Source of the DNA: Branchipolynoe longqiensis
Taxonomy: Eukaryota; Annelida; Polychaeta; Phyllodocida; Polynoidae
Length of the DNA: 64,000 bases
Assembly: GCA_030323885.1 (NCBI GenBank)
Contig: JASIRB010003633.1
Coordinates: forward strand, 1-64,000
Direction: 5' to 3'
Shown here one piece after another: positions 52,600-63,299 of this stretch. How positions within the stretch are numbered: position 1 is the stretch's first letter; the number at the start of each line of letters is the position of its first letter. The position numbers and the translations under genes were made by a program. The notes under the pieces were generated by a model. That model searched no databases. It saw only the letters and a list, made by a program, of their open reading frames with translations, and was not told where the DNA came from.

Positions 52600-53430
52600 A
52601 TGGTGGAGGAAATAGACTGTAGACTAGGCAGGGGCACTCATCTTTCCCACTTAAACTGCGAAAGTGCCTACAATAAAATTGACAGCATCAAATTACACCT
52701 AAATATCTGCAGATTTTACATACTGACACTATCGGAAACCTGGTTTCATGAATTGCACAGTGATCAGTCAGTCGAGGTTGAGGGGTATAGGCTTGTGAGA
52801 GGGGACATAAAGGTGCTGAACAACCTGCAAACAATTTTTAAAACAGGAGGAGGGGTTGCAATCTCTAAAAAAAAAAATCCGTTAACACTGATAACAATCT
52901 GCTACAAGAAGCAAACAGATCAAACAATAACATGGACAGTAATCAAAAATGAAAAACAAGCGGTCATCGTGGTAGGGAGCCTATACAGACCCCCAGATGG
53001 AAACGTGGAGAAATTCATAACGGAACTGGAGGCCATCATAGACAATATACCCAAACTCACCAAGGCGGAGATATTCCTACTTGGCGACTTCAATATAAAT
53101 TATAAAACAGATAATAAAACTAAAAATACCTTAGAAAATCTGATTAAAGGTAAAGGTCTGGTGCAAAAATTCTGTGAACTAACTAGACTAGGGGAAAACG
53201 GTTCTACTATAGACCTCATTATAACTAACTCAAACCATGTCCACAAATCGGGAACCAGGAACTGGGGTATTAGTGACAATATATGTCACCCGAAAAAAAA
53301 AACCATTACCAAAACCACATATCGTATAGGTAGATCTTACAAGAACTACACAAAAGGAGCATTAGAAGCTCACCTAAAGGGCAATATAGAACCACCTCCC
53401 CCAACTGACCAAAATATAAACAAAGAATAG
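52600..53430 (+). pseudogene. AP endonuclease with altered SDH motif
   Basis: 276 residues: HLNCESAYNKIDSIKLHL, ILTLSETWF, GGGVAISKK, GSLYRPPDGNVEKFI, IFLLGDFNINY, STIDLIITNS, then WGISDNICHPKKK. The catalytic SDH histidine is replaced by Asn (SDN), so the endonuclease should be inactive. GDFN and SETW are intact. The frame ends in a stop at 53428-53430, and the RT that should follow is decayed. Confidence 0.8.
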
Positions 53431-53880
53431 GACACCATCCTGGGGGAAATACAAAATCATCTGGACAACATCTGTCCAATAAAAGAAATAAAAATAAAAG
53501 CAAACCAAGAACCATGGGTAACACTGGAACTGATAAACATAATCATGATGAAATACAATAACGGCAAATTAGCCAAAGAAAGCTATCGATAATTACCACA
53601 AATCGAGAAACCAAAGCCAGAAGGCAGTGAGTAAAGCCAAAAGACGGTTCATCATCAAACAGGACCAGCACTGGGGGAAAAACTCACAAATTCTGGGTAA
53701 ACGTAAAAATACTACTACCGAATGAAAAAACCTTAGAAAACATCACCCCATGTGCTGAGGATGGCAAGGAACTCAAAAACACAGAAATAGCTGAAACCAT
53801 GAATAAACATTTTTCGACCCTAGGGGGGCAAACTGTTAGAAAGATTCAATACAAAATGGGACACTAAAGCACCAGAACTA
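52600..53880 (+). mobile_element. LINE 5' fragment (endonuclease only), CR1/L2-like
   Basis: Contains a nearly full AP-endonuclease frame and then decayed downstream coding text with several stops (to ~53880), ending where a SINE-1 copy begins. RT motifs are not reached. The endonuclease resembles that of the LINE at 20673-29027 in motif layout but is clearly another family. Confidence 0.75.
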
Positions 53881-53904
53881 CACACAGCAACAGGGGTGCC
53901 AACT

Positions 53905-54182
53905 TGTGACAGTGCGCACTCATGGCGACTTGATAGTGCTGCCCCACTGGGAGACCAGGCTGCCAGCACCATGACCTGATATCCCACTCAGTCACATTAT
54001 CCTGACACTAAGCCAACCAGTCCTTGCCCTATCCTAATAATGACGAGCGCCAGGCTAGGAAGCGACAAGTATCAATTTTTAAGTCATTGGTTTGACTCCA
54101 CTGGGGTTCGAACCGACGATCCCACGGTCTACCATCCCGGGAGACGTACGCTCTAACTCATTCGGCCATCCCATCTGGTCCG
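53905..54182 (-). repeat. SINE-1 copy with tRNA head
   Basis: On the minus strand: GGACCAGATGGGATGGCCGA, ATGAGTTAGAGCG (box A-like), TCGGTTCGAACCCC (box B), then CCAATGACTTAAAAATTG, GTCGCTTCCTAGCCTGGC, GGTCATGGTGCTGGCAGCC and AGTCGCCATGAGTGCGC, breaking off before the 3' hairpin. It supplies the head that the other copies lack. The head resembles a Leu/Ser-type tRNA; the source is not certain. Confidence 0.85.
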
Positions 54183-54850
54183 GAAGAAATGAGGCCATAG
54201 TCCACCTTGGTATGTGTTCTGGCACAAATCACGTAAGGTACGGACCAACCATGCTCACCGAACCCAACCTATAATACACCATGGCATGAGAAAATACCAC
54301 AAGCCGCCACCAAGTCACAGTCCCAAAGGATACGGGTGTGTTCCGGTGCACCCGGGTACCAACTATGGACAGGGCATAGGTGAAAGGAAGATGGTAAACC
54401 AAAAAGTCAGGGACAATTCCTTTAGAAACTATGGTTAACAAATTAACACCGCAGCCGACCCACCTGTTCGCAGTCCCGAAGAGTACTGATGTGTTCTGGC
54501 ACTAACTAGGGACAGGGCACAAGTGAAAGGAAAGTGGCAAACAAAACAAAATAACAAATTCTGGGACACATCCTCATCCACAAGCCTATTACTATCTCAG
54601 TACATGTACATACTAGGCTAAGATATTAGTTATATGATAGAAAGTTATACCCAAAAAACTTTTTAAAAACTAACATAGATACTAACTATTTAAAGAAATG
54701 CTGATCACGTCCCGGATACCAACCCGGAACCGGAACCCAGGCATACACCATAACATTCCTCACAGCTGTCCAGCTTTGAAAACAAGCACCATCACGGGAG
54801 CTTACACATTATGGGCAGAATAAATACTGTATCAAAAAAAAGAAAAGAAG
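54183..54850. repeat. Diverged duplicated sequence, unassigned
   Basis: Two loosely similar blocks (54335-54400 and 54485-54550) share TGTGTTC-GG-AC, GGACAGGGCA and GTGAAAGGAA words. No coding frame; possibly remnants of the neighbouring LINE or a SINE. Confidence 0.4.
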
Positions 54851-54879
54851 GAATCATCCACGGATGTGAATTAGGTTCG

Positions 54880-55540
54880 CGTATTCCAAACCTCAGGCAG
54901 TCATAAATTCATCATTTTTACTGACTCTTTTTCCTGCCTTCAGGCTTTAAACAATAGAAAACTGGACCACCCGATACTACTTAAAGACTCACTAAACTTA
55001 ACGCTCTTTCAATGGCAAAATTTGACATTCACCTATGTTGGGTGGCAAGTCATGTGGGTATCCCATTAAATGAGAGAGCAGATCAAGCGGCCACTCGAGC
55101 CCTGACTGCTCCTTTGGAACATTGTCATATTCCTTACTCTGATCTGAAACCTACCATTCAAAAATACTTCTGGAACCTATGGCAAATTGAATGGAATGAA
55201 CACCCGAACAACAAACTCCATAGAATTACCCCCTCCGTGAACGGACTGCTGCAGAGTCGCCTGGAAGGGCAACACAACCAGATGGTTTTAACAAGATGCC
55301 ATATTGGCCAGTAGTGGCTAACACACATGTTTCTGCTCAAGGGGGACCCTCCCCCTGAATGTATTGGATGTCAGTCCCCACTGACATTAAATCACACTTT
55401 ATTAAACTGTGTTGATTTCATGGCCCTGCGCCAACAATTTTACACTGAAACAGCATGCATGACCTTTTTACTAAAATAAAGCAAGAAAACATTTTAGCAT
55501 TTTTGAAGGCAGCTGATTTGTACCACCTCATATAGCTTAT
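54880..55540 (+). pseudogene. LINE RNase H fragment
   Basis: A first frame near 54910 reads IIFTDSFSCLQALNNRKLDH and the frame 55012-55314 continues with CWVASHVGIPLNERADQAAT (RNase H end), then QSRLEGQHNQMVLTRCHIGQ. An in-frame stop precedes text with GCQSPLTLNHTLLNC, a Cys/His motif seen after RNase H in I/Jockey-group LINEs. It is 5'-truncated, with one frameshift and one stop. Confidence 0.75.
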
Positions 55541-55609
55541 TAAACAAATTCCATCAATGAATAATACTTTCATCTAGAAATTTATTTAGCTTGCTTGGTA
55601 TGATTTTAC

Positions 55610-55702
55610 ATGTAAAAGCGATGGTTTGAATCAAAAACAAACAGTTCTCACCGTGAATATGGCCTATGCTGCCGACACCGCGTAAAGCAGCCGTCAATCA
55701 AT
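55610..55702 (+). repeat. SINE-2 copy
   Basis: GCGATGGTTTGAATCAAAAAC, AAACAGTTCTCACCGTG, AATATGGCCTATGCTGCCGA, CACCGCGTAAAGCAGCCG and a (TCAA)n tail. It is uninterrupted, so it serves as an empty-site reference for the split copy at 4681-5700. Confidence 0.75.
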
Positions 55703-55744
55703 CTTAGAATTGAACACATTGTTCCAGCTTTTGGTTGTTGTTAA

Positions 55745-55935
55745 CTCACCGTGATGGGCTCGGCTGGTATTGCCTTGCCGGGATCGCAAATTCTTTCCAT
55801 ACGGCGCTGAAGCCGGAAAGGTAGCAGAAAGCTACTGATTACGTCCCCTAGCCTAATTAATGCCTTAGCATTGACATTAGCATTGGCTGGATCGATTGTT
55901 AGATCGAAACTCGAAAACTCCATTAAAGTTCTTAG
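55745..55935 (-). other. Possible exon with strong splice donors
   Basis: On the minus strand an open stretch reading MEFSSFDLTIDPANANVNAK, ALIRLGDVISSFLLPFRLQR and RMERICDPGKAIPAEPIT ends exactly at GTGAGT. A second strong donor, CAAGGTAAGT, lies 5' of it near 55962, but the gap between them is too short for an intron. The sequence could be a host exon, or a Gag-like piece of a DIRS/Ngaro element (the LGD...RLQRRME pattern is faintly similar). Not assigned. Confidence 0.3.
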
Positions 55936-56044
55936 TGACATGAAAGTAAGCAAAAACTTACCTTGATCCACACAGTATGCGTTCACTGTGCATGACTTGA
56001 TGCCGGAAATACTTTATCTCCTTGGGCTGTGATAGCCTGGTGGC

Positions 56045-56400
56045 TACAGCCTGAGGTAAAATAGTCTAGTTATACGAATCTTACCTGGGTATAGATGATG
56101 GATAACTGTTGTTTTCCCGAGGTATAAGCCTCGGGTAGACGTGGGCTAGGGAGAAGGAAGCACGTGAGGTACCAGCAATTTTAACCTACTTATTCAGGAT
56201 AAAAATGATCTTTCAATACAATGGATACTATGATTTTCCCGTAATGGTACACCAACGGAATAGACGTGGTAGGGCGTGGTGGGTGGGCCCTAGCCCACGT
56301 CTACCCGAGGCTTATACCTCGGGGAAAACAACAGTTATCCATCATCTATACCCAGGTAAGATTCGTATAACTATACTATTTTACCTCGGTATACAGCCTC
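56045..56400. repeat. Large foldback: ~110-bp inverted arms
   Basis: Left arm 56045-56152 and right arm 56288-56400 are near-perfect inverted repeats (TTATACGAATCTTACCTGGG, TATAGATGATGGATAACTG, AGGTATAAGCCTCGGGTAGA) around a ~135-bp loop. The loop's first 30 bp (GAAGGAAGCACGTGAGGTAC) is again found inverted near 61525. Probably the terminal/internal complementary structure of the DIRS-like element. Confidence 0.85.
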
Positions 56401-56493
56401 AGGCTAGGGAGACTTTTACATAATTCATTTTTTATCCTTAATATCATCCATTCTTATTATAATATTCAACGTTTTTGTTTCCCCCTATTTTTG

Positions 56494-57822
56494 TTAGTTG
56501 GCGAGCAGACGCTTTGCAATGCCGGTAGGCTTTTCTAGTCGTTTGTTGTAATCTTTTGCAAACGACTTAGCCGTCTTCCAGCCTGCATGCGCTAGTATTC
56601 TTTTCACAGAAATACCTAGCAACCATGCCTTGGAGACCATGGCACCTCTAGTTGAGTGGGAAGAGTATTTGCCCGTATCCACTCCAGCCAATTTCAACAC
56701 CGTAATTGTCCATCTGCCAAGGGTGTCTCGTGAAATTGCCTTATGTGGCTTTATAAAGCTCACTAATAGTTGTTGTGATGCACGTAAATCCTTTGTCTTA
56801 GATATATAACCCCGTATGGCTGACACAACACATAATTTCCGATCATTCGGAAAGCAGTCTAAGTGAACCGTAGATAAAGGGTCACCTAACGTGTTCAATT
56901 TGAGCAATTGTGCTAAATCAAACGTAGCTTGTTTCTTGTCTATTTTTAATCCAGTTAAGGATAAAGCAACAATCGTCTGTCCTCTGTGTCCCATTACTAA
57001 TAATAACAGGACCACGCCCTTAAAACCTAATTGTTTTATATCTAACCACGAGTTGTGAGGCCAAGCCTGAAACAACTTAAATACTATAGAAACATCCCAA
57101 AACCGACTATACTTTGGTTTTGGAGGATTCCTTTGATAAATTGACCGAAGTAGATAACAAAGGACATAATGTTTTCCAACTGTTTCGCCATCAATTCTAG
57201 GTAACATGATTGATAACGCACATCTTGCCGCATTGATCGACCCAAAGGATAGTCCTTCATCCTCTAGAGAACGAAGAAAACGAGCTACTTGTGAAATTGT
57301 TGGATTTGTTGGCTTGACTTTCATTAACAAACAATGTACACCCCATTTCTTTAAATAGGTTGTGTACATTTTGACCGTTCCTGGCCTCCAGGCATCAGAT
57401 ACTATCCTGTTCTCAGTAAATTTGTCCAATCCAAACTGCTGCAGCTGTTTCCTTTGAAAAGGAATGCCAATAGGGGCGTCGTTGACACGTCGCCGTGAAC
57501 CACTAGCGGTCCGTGGTGCGTCAGATTCCCGAGTTTTCTTGGGAATCGCATATGTTCTTTTGCCAGTTGTGAAACTGCTGGCAGCCAAGGTTGCAGTTGT
57601 CCAATCGGGCACCACCAGTATAGCATGTGTCCCTTCCAAGCCGATTTTCCTCACTACTCGGCTGATAATGCTAAACGGTGGGAAAATATAAAGATAATTA
57701 TTTTCCCAGGTAATAGCAAATGCATCTACTTTCCAAGCATCCGGTTCAGGATGCCAAGAAACATAACAAGGTAATTTGTTATTATTTCGTGATGCAAACA
57801 AGTCAACTTTAGGTGTACCCAT
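56494..57822 (-). CDS. DIRS-like RNase H end and tyrosine recombinase
   Basis: 442 residues. The first ~60 are the RNase H C-terminal extension (PKVDLFASRNNNKLPCYVSW, DAFAITW, YIFPPFSIISRV), typical of DIRS. After a basic linker comes the recombinase: WRPGTVKMYTTYLKKWGVHC (core-binding), VMGHRGQTIVALSL with the first Arg, YSSHSTRGAMVSKAWLLG with His-x-x-Arg, and an AGWKTAKSFAKDYNKR end with the nucleophile Tyr. All catalytic positions appear present. A frameshift near 57825 separates it from the RT-RNase H part. Confidence 0.82.
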   Translation of the reverse strand: MGTPKVDLFASRNNNKLPCYVSWHPEPDAWKVDAFAITWENNYLYIFPPFSIISRVVRKIGLEGTHAILVVPDWTTATLAASSFTTGKRTYAIPKKTRESDAPRTASGSRRRVNDAPIGIPFQRKQLQQFGLDKFTENRIVSDAWRPGTVKMYTTYLKKWGVHCLLMKVKPTNPTISQVARFLRSLEDEGLSFGSINAARCALSIMLPRIDGETVGKHYVLCYLLRSIYQRNPPKPKYSRFWDVSIVFKLFQAWPHNSWLDIKQLGFKGVVLLLLVMGHRGQTIVALSLTGLKIDKKQATFDLAQLLKLNTLGDPLSTVHLDCFPNDRKLCVVSAIRGYISKTKDLRASQQLLVSFIKPHKAISRDTLGRWTITVLKLAGVDTGKYSSHSTRGAMVSKAWLLGISVKRILAHAGWKTAKSFAKDYNKRLEKPTGIAKRLLAN

Positions 57823-58762
57823 TTTTCACAAATGAAATTAAACAAAGGTGTAGAGAGAGACCATTCTAAATGGTCATGGGAATTTTCTACTTTTATGGTC
57901 TTGCAAGTGTATTTTGTGACCCTGGAATATGCGCTACAGTCAGGCAGACTTTGTTGAGCTGTGCCCAGTTCCACCTCATCATTTCTAGCGGACAACTGAT
58001 TGCAAGGCTTTGATTTGGTTTCAGTTCCACCCATTTTACGAATATATGCCATGGCTGTAGTATTATCGGTAGTATTCTAACTTGTGATTTATTTATCTTT
58101 TCTTAAACTACATAGCCCAGATAAATAGCACGCAGTTCTAGTGCATTAATATGGTCTGATTTTTCATCATCAAGCCATCTACCTCCTGTTGTGACCCCAT
58201 CTCGATGAGCTCCCCAACCTTTTAACGAAGCATCAGTAGTAATTACCGTATTAGGTTCCGCCATGCGGATTGGATTTGGTGAACTTGCTATGTGTTGCAT
58301 CCACCATCCAATATCCTGTAGCCCTTCTTGCGAAATAAACATCTTTCGCTCAAAATCCCCTTTAGTTCGTGTTAACGCTAAATTTTTATCTCTTTCTAGA
58401 GATTTAATATGGGCCTTCCCGTATAGAATAGCGGGTGCATATGATATCATTATCCCAATAAGGACTGCGACCTGTCTAATTTTAGGTTTTGGTAACTTAA
58501 TAAGCTGGGTCGCTGTATTCATAAACTTAATTAGTTTTTGTTCTGTTATTGACACTGTTAGAGACTGTGTATCCAGAATAAACCCTAAACATTTGAGTTG
58601 TTTTGTTGGTTTAAGCACTGACTTTTGTGGATGTACATAAAACCCCAGTTTAGTGAGTAATGCACACAAATCCAAAACTGCATTCACACAATCAATTTGT
58701 GTTGATGCTATAATAAAGGAATCATCTATGTATGGAAAAATTATATGACCCTTCCGCGCCAT
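57726..58762 (-). pseudogene. DIRS-like RT palm/thumb and RNase H
   Basis: 58103-58762 starts just before the catalytic motif: IIFPYIDDSFIIAS (YIDD), then GFYVHPQKSVLKPTKQLKCL, WWMQHIASSPNPI, and RNase H with TTDASLKGWGAHRDG (Asp retained) and INALELRAIYLG (Glu). A stop and frame changes follow to 57726. RT motifs upstream of YIDD are not readable in 58763-59458, where a T-run interrupts. Confidence 0.8.
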
Positions 58763-59458
58763 TACTGAAAAAACAGGTTTAAGCAGTTTAGTGAATAAAC
58801 GAGGGGCACAAGCTTAACCATTTTTTTTTTTTTTTCCGGGGGGCATGCAGGTAAATCAATTGACGTTGGTTATCCAAAGAATCCGAAGATAATTTCAGGT
58901 CTTTTTCCCTTATGGGAAGCGTCATAATATGCATATGGAATCAACACTAGCCATTCCACGCATCTGGCGCTCTCAGATCTCGTGCCGTATCTAGCGAGAC
59001 ATTTTAAAATGTCGAATTTCAACCATTTTATTGTTTATTAAGGTTTGTTTAAAAATCCAGGATCATTCGAACCTCGCCATTAGGCTTTGGTCTCGAGAAG
59101 ATGTTTGAAATCAAAACTCGACACTGAAAAGTATGTCACTTATGTATAATTCCTTTCTCAAAGAACTTTTGTACCGACTTTAGGCTTACGCCTGCTCTTA
59201 GTTAGTGCTCTACATCAACCGCCAGTTCCATTGGTATAAGGAAAAGTTTTATTTATACTGCCTTTGTACCGGAATTGTGTGAAGGGAATGTGAACACCCT
59301 AACTATTTGTAAACCCCTAACTATTTGTAAAATTTCTTGGTCACTAGTAATTTTGTGCCACTCAGAAATATGATTATTAATATTGCCAGCCACAAAGTTG
59401 CTTACAGTTTGTGTGGTTTTAGAGGCTGCAAGGACTTGTAACGTCTGTGTTTTGACCT

Positions 59459-60826
59459 CTACTTGGACCCGCCGCTGGGGAAGGGTCTCGGCGAGTTGAC
59501 GCCTCGGCCTACTGGCCGTGCGGTGTTGTCGGTCCAGCCTGAGCGAGCGCCCCGGCCCCGAAAAGCTTGACCGAAGTTTGAGCCCGGTCTGGTTCCCATG
59601 GTGAACCGTTGTGGACGAAAATCCCCTCGTGACCTTTTGAAACGAGGGGTTTCCTGTTTCTTCTTGCCATCCATGTTTTTGCCACTCTTGGCTGCAGTTT
59701 CTACCTCTTTATAGAGGTATTGTAGTTGACCGCCAAATATTTTCGTGTTATCTAAAGGTTTCCCTTTAATCGGCTCTGGAGCGAGAAAGAGCGTAAACTC
59801 TTTCCCATCATTATCCGTAATCTTCTTTGAGCGAGCCACTTCTTTGCCAGCATCTGTGCAAACCGACTTGAAGACATTCTCATATCTTCGGTACGACAGG
59901 TAATTACTATGCTGCCGCTAACAATGCAATTCCTTTGTCCATCATTTTAGCCAAAGACGAGAACTTATTTTCTCTTTGCATTCTATTTGCCACAGGAGCA
60001 ATAGCTGTTAGGGTACCAAGCACCGCCTTATGCACTGTGTGCAACACACCCTCAAATCTCTTACGGTCATCCGTCATATTGACATCTCGATGCATCTCCT
60101 TAATGATGGAGTTGGGAACACCTTTAATGCCTGTTAATTCATCTCCTAACTTGGAGATAATTTCCGCCGGTTTAAACGTGCGGAAATGGCCATTAATGGT
60201 CTCGTGCATAAGCGTAGTGGTTTTAACACGCTTAGCCTTTGGCTTCTCCACTTTCTTAGCCACTTTGCCACCAATGGCAGGATAGACACCTTCATATTGT
60301 GTGTCTGAGTCTGATTCCGTGGAAGTGGAATCTGTGGAAGAATCGGAAGAAGAAGAATCTTTCCTCTTCTTCTTCTTCTTGGACTTGGTCTTCCACTTTT
60401 TGCGAAGTCCAGTCTTCCCCCGTTCTTTGGTGAAATCATCACCAGAAGAAATGATATGTTTCTTCTTCTTCCTCCGTTTAGGAGAAGGAGGAGGAGGAGC
60501 CTTAAGCTCCATCGCTGAGTCTGTCTCCGAGAAATCCTCAAACGATGATTCATCTTGGACACTCGGCATTCATCGTTTAAGAGACACCGGTAGTTTGAGA
60601 GACATAATATGACTCTCCATCGCCGCAAACCGAGTCTCCCAATTTGGAGCCGCGGCGCCGTCAGGCACTATGTCCTCGTCCACCTCGGAGAGAATATGCG
60701 CCCCGGGCTGTGTCGAAGGCACTGCCGACAACACGGGTGAGGAGTCATACTCCTCGTCCAATCCACTCGGAACACGCCCCTCGGCTGCTGCTGCACCGCG
60801 CTTACACCGCTTCGTGGCCATCGGGA
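59459..60826 (-). pseudogene. DIRS-like Gag, broken by stops
   Basis: It starts with MATKRCKRGAAAAEGRVPSG (60826). An in-frame TGA at 60570-60572 is followed at once by ATG and the 220-residue piece 59907-60569: acidic/Ser start, a PSPKRRKKKKH basic run, a long Lys/Ser-rich low-complexity stretch, and a helical end (MHRDVNMTDDRKRFEGVLHT). 59459-59839 holds the C-terminal Arg/Gly-rich part (FRGRGARSGW), probably nucleic-acid binding. Frames change between the last two pieces. Confidence 0.7.
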
Positions 60827-61646
60827 ACTGAAACAAAGATTTTTGGTCAGTCCCGGTATATATATATGTCACAATATGGTTGTTTCAAACTCATTTGGAC
60901 ATCTATTGGTGTTAGAGAACGTGTTTATACCGTTATAACACAGGCGTAATAAGCTAAATTTGTGCGTGGGTTGTGGGTCAAGCCCAAACCTTACGCGCGG
61001 TCGGGACCAGTGTATCGGCCCGCCCATCCCTCTGTTCCGCACACTTCTCCCACCTGTGACTAATACGTCAACAAGTTGGAGAAAATGCTACGAAACTCGG
61101 AGAAACGCCTGAAAAAGTTTTGTCTAGGGGAGTCTATAAAAGAAACCCAGGAGCATCTCCAACATTACTCTCTATTAGAGTACGAGAGAATTTCCACAGG
61201 AAGATGTGACAGAGCCCAAACATCTCTACCCATAAATCACACGGTGACACGGGGGTTGACAGAAGAACCGCTAATGATCCGGTTTTCGTTCCTTCGAGAA
61301 ACCCACTCGAGTATTCTATTCCTTGGTTTTTTATAACCAAATAACTCGTCCAAAATGGACCAAAGAAAGTCTAAACTTTCCATAATGATGCTCTAATGCA
61401 TCATAATTAAGCTAACCACAGTTTTATTATACTTACTGCGTATTTGCTTGTATGTAGACTAATTTTGCCGGAGCAACCCAACGACACGTAATCCAGTCGT
61501 GAGTTGTATATGCTAATTGCTGGTACCTCACGTGCTTCCTTCTCCCTAGCCTGAGGCTAGCCTGAGGCTGTATACCGAGGTAAAATATATAAATATACGT
61601 ATAAACACATATATATATATAGACATGATAAATAATCAATTGTTAC

Positions 61647-61892
61647 CTTTCCTTGCTTTTCTGACCTTTAACATGTTTAGGGTCAGCTGGGCTACCAGGT
61701 TGAGGCAATTTGCCACTAGAGGTCGGCGACGGCTTGGTTTTCCCTGCCCGAGAGCTGTCCGGCGACTGCTTAGCCGGCGGCGGCGGCGGGGGACCGCCCG
61801 GCGGCGGCGGCGGGTGACCGCCCGGCGGTGGAGGCGGGGCACCGCCCGGCGGGTGCTTTTTAGCTCCTTCCTTGCCTGACACTGCTTGAGAA
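61647..61892 (-). CDS. Host exon: proline-rich low-complexity protein
   Basis: 246 nt on the minus strand, preceded by a pyrimidine-rich TTTTTCTGTTCAG acceptor and ended by GAAAG|GTAACA donor. It reads SQAVSGKEGAKKHPPGG, then repeated PPPPPGG(H/A/P) blocks, AKQSPDSSRAGKTKPSPTSS and PKHVKGQKSKE. The exon is 82 codons long with intron phase 2 on both sides, the same as the exon at 62306-62437. The protein is a Pro/Gly/Lys-rich disordered segment; the gene is not recognised. Upstream exons lie beyond 62437 or outside the window. Confidence 0.6.
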
Positions 61893-62305
61893 CTGAACAG
61901 AAAAATAACGATTGAGTAATATAAATTAAACACAGATGCGTCCGTTTTATGCTACCTACATGACACTTAATCTACTTAATGAGGCAGACAGTACCCAGGG
62001 AGTTACACATATACTTAATGCTGCACTTTCATTTTTTTCTTTTTCTTCTTTTTTGTTGATGAGTGTTTTATATACACATGGCAAGTTGGACAGAAGCAAT
62101 GTCTTCATAGATGGAAATCTGGAATGCAGCGTTTTTCTATATCTGATCATTTGGTAGGAAAGGCTATGCAAACTGAACCAGCAAAATATATAAAGATGTA
62201 CCCTACTTGTTATCACCCCATCATTATTACTACCATAGCAACAAATGATCATTCTTATTACTACTGTCATAGATGAATACAAGTATATAATAAACTGTAA
62301 TAAAC

Positions 62306-62437
62306 CTCTTCTTCTTGGGTGCGTCTAACTGAATTGACGCATACTCAGGCGCTTCGTAAGGTGGGGGCACTGGGGTTGTGTCTGAAGGCTTTGGTTTGGG
62401 CGACTTCTGACCAGTGCTCTCAACATCAGGCTTATTA
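62306..62437 (-). CDS. Host exon: Pro/Lys-rich segment
   Basis: 132 nt (44 codons), preceded by CTTGTTTCTGTTCAG and followed by GAAGAG|GTTTATTA, a weaker donor. It reads NKPDVESTGQKSPKPKPSD, TTPVPPPYEAPEYASIQLD, APKKK. It joins in phase 2 to the exon at 61647-61892. PPPY and EYASIQ resemble WW-domain and SH2-ligand type motifs, hinting at a cytoplasmic tail or scaffold; this is inference only. Confidence 0.6.
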
Positions 62438-62664
62438 CTGAACAGAAACAAGAGTGATCAATATTAATATGACAAGTACATATGCTTTGTTTCTCACATA
62501 CTGCGATTAGTCATAAACATGAGAAAATGACCCTTCACAAGTTATACACATATGCGCATCTTGTAATCCTAAGCGTAAAGAAATATTGAATCGATACAAT
62601 CTATCGCATCACAATGAAGCAATGTGGTCAGTGGCAGCATGTGTTCAGCTATATATGTTAAAAG

Positions 62665-62820
62665 GGCCAGATGGGATGGCCAAATGAGTTGAGCGTCCCA
62701 CTCTGGTAGATCATAGGTTCGGACCCTGGTCGAGTCAAACCAATGACTTAAAAATCGATACTTGTCGCTTCCTAGCCTGGCACTCTGCATTATTAGGATA
62801 GGGCAAGGAGCAGTTGAATG
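62665..62820 (+). repeat. SINE-1 copy with tRNA head, 3'-truncated
   Basis: GGGCCAGATGGGATGGCCAA, ATGAGTTGAGCG (box A-like), CATAGGTTCGGACCCTGG (box B), CCAATGACTTAAAAATCG and GTCGCTTCCTAGCCTGGC. It ends after GGGCAAGGAGCAGTTG, without body or hairpin. It lies in the same intron region as the host exons. Confidence 0.82.
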
Positions 62821-63299
62821 AGGTAGACCAATCGTCCACGATTGAAATTTCCCCTGCTTAATCAACTAATCTACAAAAAAAAAGGCTGACTATAGAATCT
62901 GTTAGCATCTGCAACACGATTGCACTTATAGCCTTTGCCAACCTACTAATCAGGGATAATAGTGGTTTCAGACACACAAAGAAAAGCGGGAATCAAGCCG
63001 AGATTATTATCTATATTAAAAAAATACCCCAGGCTGTGAACCCCCCGCCCCCGGGAAATCCGCTTAAAAACGGAAAAATATCCTCCCTGCTAATTATTAT
63101 GAATCTTCCGAGTAACCACAAAATGGTGTCCATCCATCCCCAGTTATATAATCATTACATTATAATGTTGCCTCAGGGGATCGTTGTTTATGCAAAATTG
63201 TTCGAATATTATTTAATATATAGTTATCCATAAATAAGCCTTTTGACCTAAAAAAAACCCATCCAATTCCAAACAAAATTGTCAGTCACTTTACTTATG

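Larger units (their letters stand above)
56045..61594 (-). mobile_element. Decayed DIRS-like tyrosine-recombinase retrotransposon
   Basis: Minus-strand order: Gag (60826-59459), a lost RT N-terminus (59458-58763), RT catalytic part and RNase H (58762-57726), tyrosine recombinase (57822-56494), then a foldback (56045-56400). Sequences near 61520-61594 are inverted copies of 56148-56180 and 56385-56412, fitting the inverted terminal repeats and internal complementary region of DIRS elements rather than the split direct repeats of Ngaro. Stops and frameshifts occur in gag and pol. Confidence 0.8.
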
